From the NCBI GenBank assembly GCA_014526335.1, contig JACTAT010000048.1:1233791-1297790 (forward strand): a DNA stretch of 64,000 bases. Reading direction: 5' to 3'. Shown in pieces: positions 59,001-64,000 of this stretch (position 1 is its first letter; every line of letters starts with the position of its first letter). The notes beneath the pieces were generated by a model. It worked only from the letters and a program-made list of their open reading frames with translations. It searched no databases and was not told the DNA's origin. Origin of the DNA: Chrysaora quinquecirrha. Its lineage: Eukaryota > Cnidaria > Scyphozoa > Semaeostomeae > Pelagiidae. The position numbers and the translations under genes were made by a program.

Positions 59001-59431
59001 CTACATGAAACTATTTTATCATCTTTTTCTAGGCTAGAACAAATGTACCTTGCTCTGGTATCCATACTCATCTCAAAAAGACAGCCACATCACAATTCAA
59101 AGCAGAAACCGGCGTGCAGAATGCAGCTTTGGATACTTTAAAACAAGCAGACCCAAATGGGCGATTTTGGCTGAAACTGGATGCTTGTGATCTTAATGAT
59201 GGTTTATTTGAGGCAGTTAGCACGGAATGGAATGGTGATTGCGACTTAGGGGATGGTGCTCTGCAGAAGCTGCATCCTCAGTGTAATCTACGACATGAGG
59301 CTCCTAACACAATAATGAAGATTAAAAAAGAAGTTTCGTTAGTTGACTTGAAAAGCTGTCTGAAGAATGTAATTGATGTTTTGCAAAATGAGGACAAAGA
59401 GTTCTCGTCTTCTCCTTCTGTGTTTTGCTGA
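56008..59431 (+). pseudogene. Multi-exon gene inside foldback 2: SANT/Myb-like domain and conserved C-terminal domain
   Basis: Exon-like segments with AG and GT borders: 56008-56109 (THESPKSRQIKKRTNIESP), about 56320-56558 (SRKWHENEDKALVEYIARH and YCWKQAAAYI, a Myb/SANT-like helix set), 57559-57960 (VDFLDGLNHEQLKAVANSS), 58557-58688 (SQWLDTMEAELGGRLSKLF), and 59033-59431 (FWLKLDACDLNDGLFEA, EWNGDCDLGDG, ending SSSPSVFC). The last two join in phase. The third has in-frame TAG and TGA codons, so the gene looks inactive or has unrecognised introns. The C-terminal domain recurs in multicopy invertebrate proteins of unknown function (memory, moderate). It may be the element's own protein or captured host sequence. 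Confidence 0.55.
56649..57530. mobile_element. 882-bp piggyBac-type MITE
   Basis: TTAA at 56645-56648 and 57531-57534. The termini CCCTATTTGGTATG and, reversed, CCCTATTAAGTATG are followed by G/C-run segments (GGGGGGGGCGTTTTTTGC and its counterpart). CCC ends with TTAA duplications are the piggyBac signature. The interior has no frame. It lies between two exons of the foldback 2 gene, i.e. in an intron. Confidence 0.88.
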
Positions 59432-59904
59432 ACAATATCTTCTGCGTTCGTTGCCATTTTTCCTTGGTTTGTTTCCTTGCCTCGTGTAGGCCTAAGGTGT
59501 CCAGGCGGCAGGGTCGCCACAAATGTCCAAAAATACAAGCCTAGGTACTAGGTAAAATGGTTTAGTACACTCCCTCTGTAATCTTAAGGGTCGCCAGGAA
59601 TTTACAAGCAAATCCCGATTAGATATAATTGGAATTGCTTTTCCAAAATCCTAAATTCTCCATCCTTTTCCAGAATTCTGACTCTCACGATGCTCTCCCA
59701 AGGCTGCATTCCATGTACTAGGCCCGAAGATCTTTAATGTTTTTTTTTCTGCGTATCGGCATGACAATTGTAAAATAACAGGCGTGAGAGTGTCCAAAAG
59801 TAACAATTGCTATTGTTTTCTGACGTAAATTTCCAGAATGTTGGTGTAACCCGTAACCTTGAAAAACACACCTCTAAACTCGGACTCAGTCCCTTAACTA
59901 ACCC

Positions 59905-60080
59905 AACTCACCTTAGGGTCCCACCTTAGGCTCCCACCTTAAGGTCCCATCTTAGGGTCCAACCTTAGGGTCCCACGTTAGGGTCCCACCTTAGGGTCCC
60001 ACCTTAAGGTCCCACCTTAGGGTCCCACCTTAGGGTCCCACCTTAAGGTCACACCTTGGGGTTCTGGGTCCCAGGTCCCA
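59905..60080. repeat. 13-bp minisatellite in right arm of foldback 2
   Basis: About 11 copies of the inverse unit TTAGGGTCCCACC with CTTAAGG variants. It is shorter than the left block, so the two arms have changed copy number independently. Confidence 0.93.
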
Positions 60081-60124
60081 CCTATGGGTCCCGGGTCCCA
60101 CTTTTCCGGTATGCCCTTTATCAA

Positions 60125-60818
60125 GGTTATGAATGTTGATCAAATTGCTTCGATTTGATTTTCTGAGTTGACCAATCAGAGTGTGCAAAATTTGTTATTT
60201 AAACCTGTTTAACTTGAAGTATGAGAGTGGCATAAAGCAAGGTTGTAACATGGAGGAAATGCTTGTACTCAGAGTACTTCTACCCAGGCAAGGAACATAG
60301 ACTGATACCTATATGTAAATAACGTAAGGTTTTGAATTCTGTCTTTATATTGTCCAATGAAAGCACCATGGTTCCAGATTATGATGAACACCACATCGAG
60401 GACGCTGGAAATGGTAGGATGGTAAATTTGTAAATGCCGCACATATTTGTGGTACTTCCATGGACAAACAAGATGCAGTTCTAGAAATGATCCCTTTTTT
60501 TCGCATGCAGTTCTACACAAAATTTGCAGTTCCAAAAATGTTTGTGCAGTTATAAAACATAAATTGTTCAGTTTAGAAATTGTTATGTTTAGTGAAATGA
60601 CATGATATCCTCACAATTGTTTGGATATTATTTTTTGTTTGACACCTAAGGCTTGCTATTCTGCTTCAGAGAATGCACAGTAGTCTGTTTGAAGATATGA
60701 GGTGTCTTATAAAGATAATGTGAAGTTCTAAAATTTTCTTTACAAAACCCTAGGACACATTCTTTGTTTTCTAGGTATGTTCGAGTTTATAGTTATATGA
60801 ATAAGTAGGTAGCAAAAC
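60125..60818. other. No feature seen
   Basis: Flank of foldback 2. No open frame on either strand has recognisable features, and there are no repeats. Confidence 0.5.
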
Positions 60819-60926
60819 AAGGCTCCGACTACCACAAGGCTCTGACTACCACAAGGCTCCGACTACCACAAGGCTCCGACTACCACAACGCTCCAAGCAA
60901 AGTGACGTCATCAGTGACGTCATCAG
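60819..60926. repeat. 17-bp minisatellite followed by a doubled CRE-like box
   Basis: AAGGCTCCGACTACCAC occurs four times (60819-60886) plus a partial copy. It is followed at 60902-60925 by GTGACGTCATCA repeated twice. TGACGTCA is a CREB/ATF-type site. The tandem pair could be regulatory for a transcript to the right, but no promoter was confirmed. 60927-61589 holds nothing else of note. Confidence 0.75.
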
Positions 60927-61589
60927 GTTGTTCTATAATGCGACGGTTTTATGGATCTATCATGCTGGTTTCTCAAACCTTGTTTTCATGAGTCCAAGGA
61001 AAGGTCCTAAAATGATGTAATAACCCTGTCATCTGATTGGTTAGAACTTTCTAGAACTTTTCAAAGACTTCTCAGGAAAGTCCCTCACGAAATGGGAAAG
61101 TCCATGATAATTCTAAAATCTAATTGGTTAAGCACAGGTTCCAAATCTCTGATTGGTCGAGAGCTCTGATCAAATGTAAATTATCCTAACCAAACTGACA
61201 AATTACCATGTGCAAAAGTAACAACAAACAAGAAAATTTTCCAATTTAGGCTGTTTTGGGGCGTTTTTTACTACACTTCACTTGAAAAGCTTGGTGTAAA
61301 ATCTGCTGGCATATTTTCATGGAATTTTTGCTGAAATGTGTGCCCAGAACAGGAACTCAGAGAACTGCTGAAATTTCTCGTTTTAGAGAGGCTACAACAA
61401 TTTCAATGTCGGCCATATCCCTGGACCTTGGACTAGGCCCATTCCATTGACAAGAAAGTTAGAAGTCTCTCAGGTGTATCGCTTCAAAGTTGGTTAGAGC
61501 CAGGTTAAAGCACTTTTCATTTGTATCTGGCCTTGGTTACCTTTGCTTATTTTGAATTGTGAGTGGCTTGAATAAATTACATAAATTAG

Positions 61590-61715
61590 CTCCCGAAATG
61601 AGGCTAGAAGAGGCCAGACAGGAACTTGCAACGAAGTTGGTGTGGCGTGACTCTGACGATCACCATCATGACAAAACTTTGATCAACAGACCTTCTGATT
61701 TGCTTAATTCATCAG
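61590..61715 (+). other. Exon-like segment, unknown protein
   Basis: Bordered by AAATTAG and CAG|GTGAAT. It encodes MRLEEARQELATKLVWRDSD followed by a His/Asp run and INRPSDLLNSSG. The composition is that of a real coding exon (amphipathic helix), but no family is recognised. No adjoining plus-strand exons were found in the 2 kb that follow, where the coding sequence is on the other strand. Confidence 0.35.
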
Positions 61716-61950
61716 GTGAATCTATATTTAATTTTTTATCCATATTTTCTCAACTTTAAATCACCAGGCTATTATTCCTTACCTAAATTAACTGAAAGAT
61801 TCGTATAGTATTTTTGATGAAATCGGACACCCCCATGAGGATTGGTGAGGCTTGCAGAGTTGACAAACGAAACGATAGGAAGCACGTTGGTTGGGATGGT
61901 GGTTTAAAAAAAAACCATTTTATTTGACATCTATTTGAATTTCTTCTTAT

Positions 61951-63945
61951 TTATGGTCCAGCAACAAGACCCCAGCTGAAGATGTTTTGTTGTAGTTGAA
62001 GCAATGAATCATTGATATCTCTGTTTTCCATATCTGTTGATGGAGTCAATTCGTCTTCATCAGCAGAAGCAGCATTCTCTTCAAGGTCCTCTTGGTCAGC
62101 AGAATCTGTTTCATTACCATCTGGTTGAGTTATAGCTTGGATTGCTTTCTCAGTAAGTGAGGTGATTGCAGTTTCAAGCTCAACACTACAGATAAGGCAG
62201 GTATATTCTTCATTGCAACACTCTTTATGGAAGGAATGACCACAACCAGGCAAGATTTTGAAATTTTCAACAGTTGACTCACAACCAGGCTTGTCACATT
62301 TCCTGAAAAAGAAAATATAGAATTGAACAGCTACTCTAATGTATATACAGCAGACCATGACATGGGCCACAGTAAAACTCGTATCAAAACAGGCACATTT
62401 TTGAAATTAAGTGAGGGAAAAGTGCTGGATACTCCCTTCAGGATTCCATCTATGCTTGATTCAAGATTTATCGCCATGCCTGAGATTACACTCAATGAAA
62501 GCTGGTTTTAATGTTGAAGAAATGACATGTTTATTGTTCTGTTAATGAAATGATATTAATGGCTTATGCCAGTTTTCCAACAAAACTTCAAACTGGATTA
62601 CTATGATGCTGTTGAATGTTCAATGGTTAAAGTTGCTGGTTGCTTTCTGTCTTTAATATGCAAATGAATTTAGAAATTTGCATAAAAAGAGATATGAGTG
62701 AATCCAAACAACAAAATGGAGTAGCAGATGAACAACAGTCTACAACTTAACAGTCTAATTTGAATGTTTCTTCCTTTCAGAAATAAATTCTACTAATTTT
62801 TGTAACATCCTTGATCAGACTACTCTGCTGTTAAAGGAAAACAATGAAGTATAAGAATTACCTGCTTGGGTTGGGCTCTTTGCCAGGAAACTGAAATCCA
62901 AGTGGCAATACTTTTGAAGATACAACAGCTTCATCGCCATAAAGGTGTGGTAATTTCCAGTAGGTGCTATTCTTTGGTTTGCGCTTTGGCCTTGCAACTT
63001 GCTAACCACTATGAGGATGCTGTCTGATAGACTGTAAGACACTGCAAATGAACTTTGCTGCAGAGAATTTCAGTTGCTCCAACTTCCCTCTTTTAAATGT
63101 ATACTTCTTTGGTGTTATGAAGGTCGAAGAAAAGCTCATGGAGGCATCTTTATTTCTGTCTACTGCTTTGGCTTTCTTGCGAAGCATTTCTCCACTGTCA
63201 CCTTTACTGCTCTGGGCTCTCAAAATCGAGTGAAAATTTTCTACTGGATATTCATCAAATGCATTCAACATTTTTGTCATGGTGTCATATATAGGATGAC
63301 TCTTATTCTTTCAGTAAAGAAAATTGCTTAGCCAGGCCAGTGGTGCCTTGTCGTAATGATGCCTTTTAAAACAGAAAAACCTCAGCCAACACCGTAAAAG
63401 AGAGGAAGCATACTGATCTGTGTTGCCACTTTGAAAACAACAGAATACACAGAAAAGACAAGAGGCAAATAATTATCAAGCAGATTCAGAAGAGACAAAT
63501 ACTGCACATCTTTACAGCAAGAAAAGGCTACCACAACTTGATCCCTGACAAGTGTCCAACTACCATACATGGCCTCCAGAATTAAGGAAATTCTCCAAGC
63601 CTTTGGTTTGTTAGCAAGAACTTTTCTTTTTCCAAATATCCAGGAATATGCCTTTTTGAAAAAGTGGATGTTAAGGATGCAGACACATTCTCTTGCATTG
63701 AGCTGTACATGCAAAGGGCCAATGAAGGGCACAAGATTTTGAAAGCTGGTGTTTTCATGCTGATACTGGATCTGCCTCATGTAAAACTGTGCAGGCCAGT
63801 CTCCTGGTTGTGGACAGATAAAATTTTCAAGGTAATTTCCTAATCCATGACTAACAGCATGAGAAGCAGCAGTAAAAAAATTGTTTCGACTTTTCAATGG
63901 CAACTGCAGTTCGTCAATCAGTCTACAGTTATGCATCTTCCTCAT
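61951..63945 (-). pseudogene. Multicopy-family protein (KPKAWRISLILEAMYG type) with C-terminal RING-like finger
   Basis: The first visible part (63945-63382) reads NYLENFICPQPGDWPAQFYM, PFIGPLHVQLNARECVC, KKAYSWIFGKRK and LLDNYLPLVFSVYSVV. After a frameshift near 63370 it reads HHYDKAPLAWLSNFLY, a TGA, then MTKMLNAFDEYPVENFHSIL, FSSTFITPKKYTFKRG and, past a TAG, LYGDEAVVSSKVLPLGFQF. A 559-bp GT-AG intron (62303-62861) keeps phase into CDKPGCESTVENFKIL-PGCGHSFHKECC...CLICS, a RING/PHD-like zinc finger, and an acidic tail ending at 61951. I know this as a high-copy gene family in cnidarians and some fungi, probably transposon-derived, without an assigned activity. Stops make this copy inactive as read. 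Confidence 0.7.
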
Positions 63946-64000
63946 TGCCCTTATACTTTATTGATTTTCTTGATAATCATGAACTTCAATTGGAGTTTTT

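Larger units (their letters stand above)
54886..60115. mobile_element. Foldback element 2 (5.2 kb) with minisatellite arms and an internal gene
   Basis: Ends are GGCATACCGGAAAAGTGGG and its inverse. CTTTATCAA (9 bp) flanks both sides (54877-54885 and 60116-60124). Each arm runs from the end through a block of GGTGGGACCCTAA repeats to GTTGGGTTAGTTAAGGGACT and AAAACACA/GTTTTTCAAGGTTACGGGTTAC. The arms are about 370 bp on the left (to about 55246) and about 280 bp on the right (from about 59838). The interior holds several plus-strand exons and a nested piggyBac-type MITE. Same design as foldback 1: GGC start, 9-bp duplication, minisatellite in arms. Confidence 0.88.

Noticed and set aside
1..64000. 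tRNA, rRNA or other structured RNA genes
   Set aside because: No cloverleaf with A and B boxes, and no conserved rRNA segment, was recognised by eye; a covariance-model scan would be needed to exclude them fully.

Overview
This window looks like accessory, repeat-dominated DNA from an invertebrate animal. Putative genes are broken by GT-AG introns, the DNA is AT-rich, and almost every recognisable protein belongs to a mobile-element or multicopy family: ZMYM1/hAT-like transposase, G2E3-like HECT protein, BEL/Pao, DIRS, a CR1-type LINE, a THAP finger, and an XPG/FEN1-like 'EADTR...TGCD' family. From general knowledge this mix fits an anthozoan or other cnidarian best, but the sequence does not prove it. 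I see no bacterial operons, no rRNA or tRNA, and no intact single-copy housekeeping gene.

Layout. (1) 1-20122: a head-to-tail tandem array of a 7.1-7.5 kb unit (U1 partial, U2 5563-13020, U3 13021-20122). Each unit carries a minus-strand HECT-type pseudogene and a divergent plus-strand hAT/ZMYM-like pseudogene. (2) 18528-31823: the third hAT copy continues far beyond the array, because a BEL/Pao LTR retrotransposon (20591-31174, 5-bp duplication CAGCC) and a 392-bp element (31356-31747, 12-bp duplication) sit inside its 3' end. The BEL element itself holds a 1.0-kb inverted-repeat element (21700-22725), an intron-containing C2H2 gene in place of its reverse-transcriptase core (about 24.6-26.0 kb), and a foldback element (27710-30159). 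(3) 32-39.6 kb: decayed fragments, comprising a CR1-like LINE, an XPG/FEN1-like pseudogene with introns, a second LINE tail and a THAP finger. (4) 39854-43845: a terminal-inverted-repeat element (TAA duplications, about 359-bp arms) whose only gene is an XPG/FEN1-like protein. Its left arm carries a 408-bp MITE. (5) 45-49.4 kb: a Ulp1-like pseudogene with MITEs, then a run of small tandemly repeated exons split by a hAT-type MITE. (6) 50.3-53.8 kb: a DIRS-type tyrosine-recombinase retrotransposon. (7) 54886-60115: a second, 5.2-kb foldback element with minisatellite arms, carrying a multi-exon gene that itself holds a piggyBac-type MITE. (8) 60-64 kb: a minisatellite, one candidate exon, and a minus-strand multicopy-family gene ending in a RING-like finger.

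The strongest candidates for something undescribed are the TIR element encoding only an XPG/FEN1-like nuclease, and the pair of foldback elements (GGC termini, 9-bp target duplications, arms built partly of unrelated minisatellites), one of which carries a multi-exon gene. Many reading-frame breaks lie in homopolymer runs, so some apparent pseudogenes may be sequencing indels. All counts and similarities are by eye. No searches were run.
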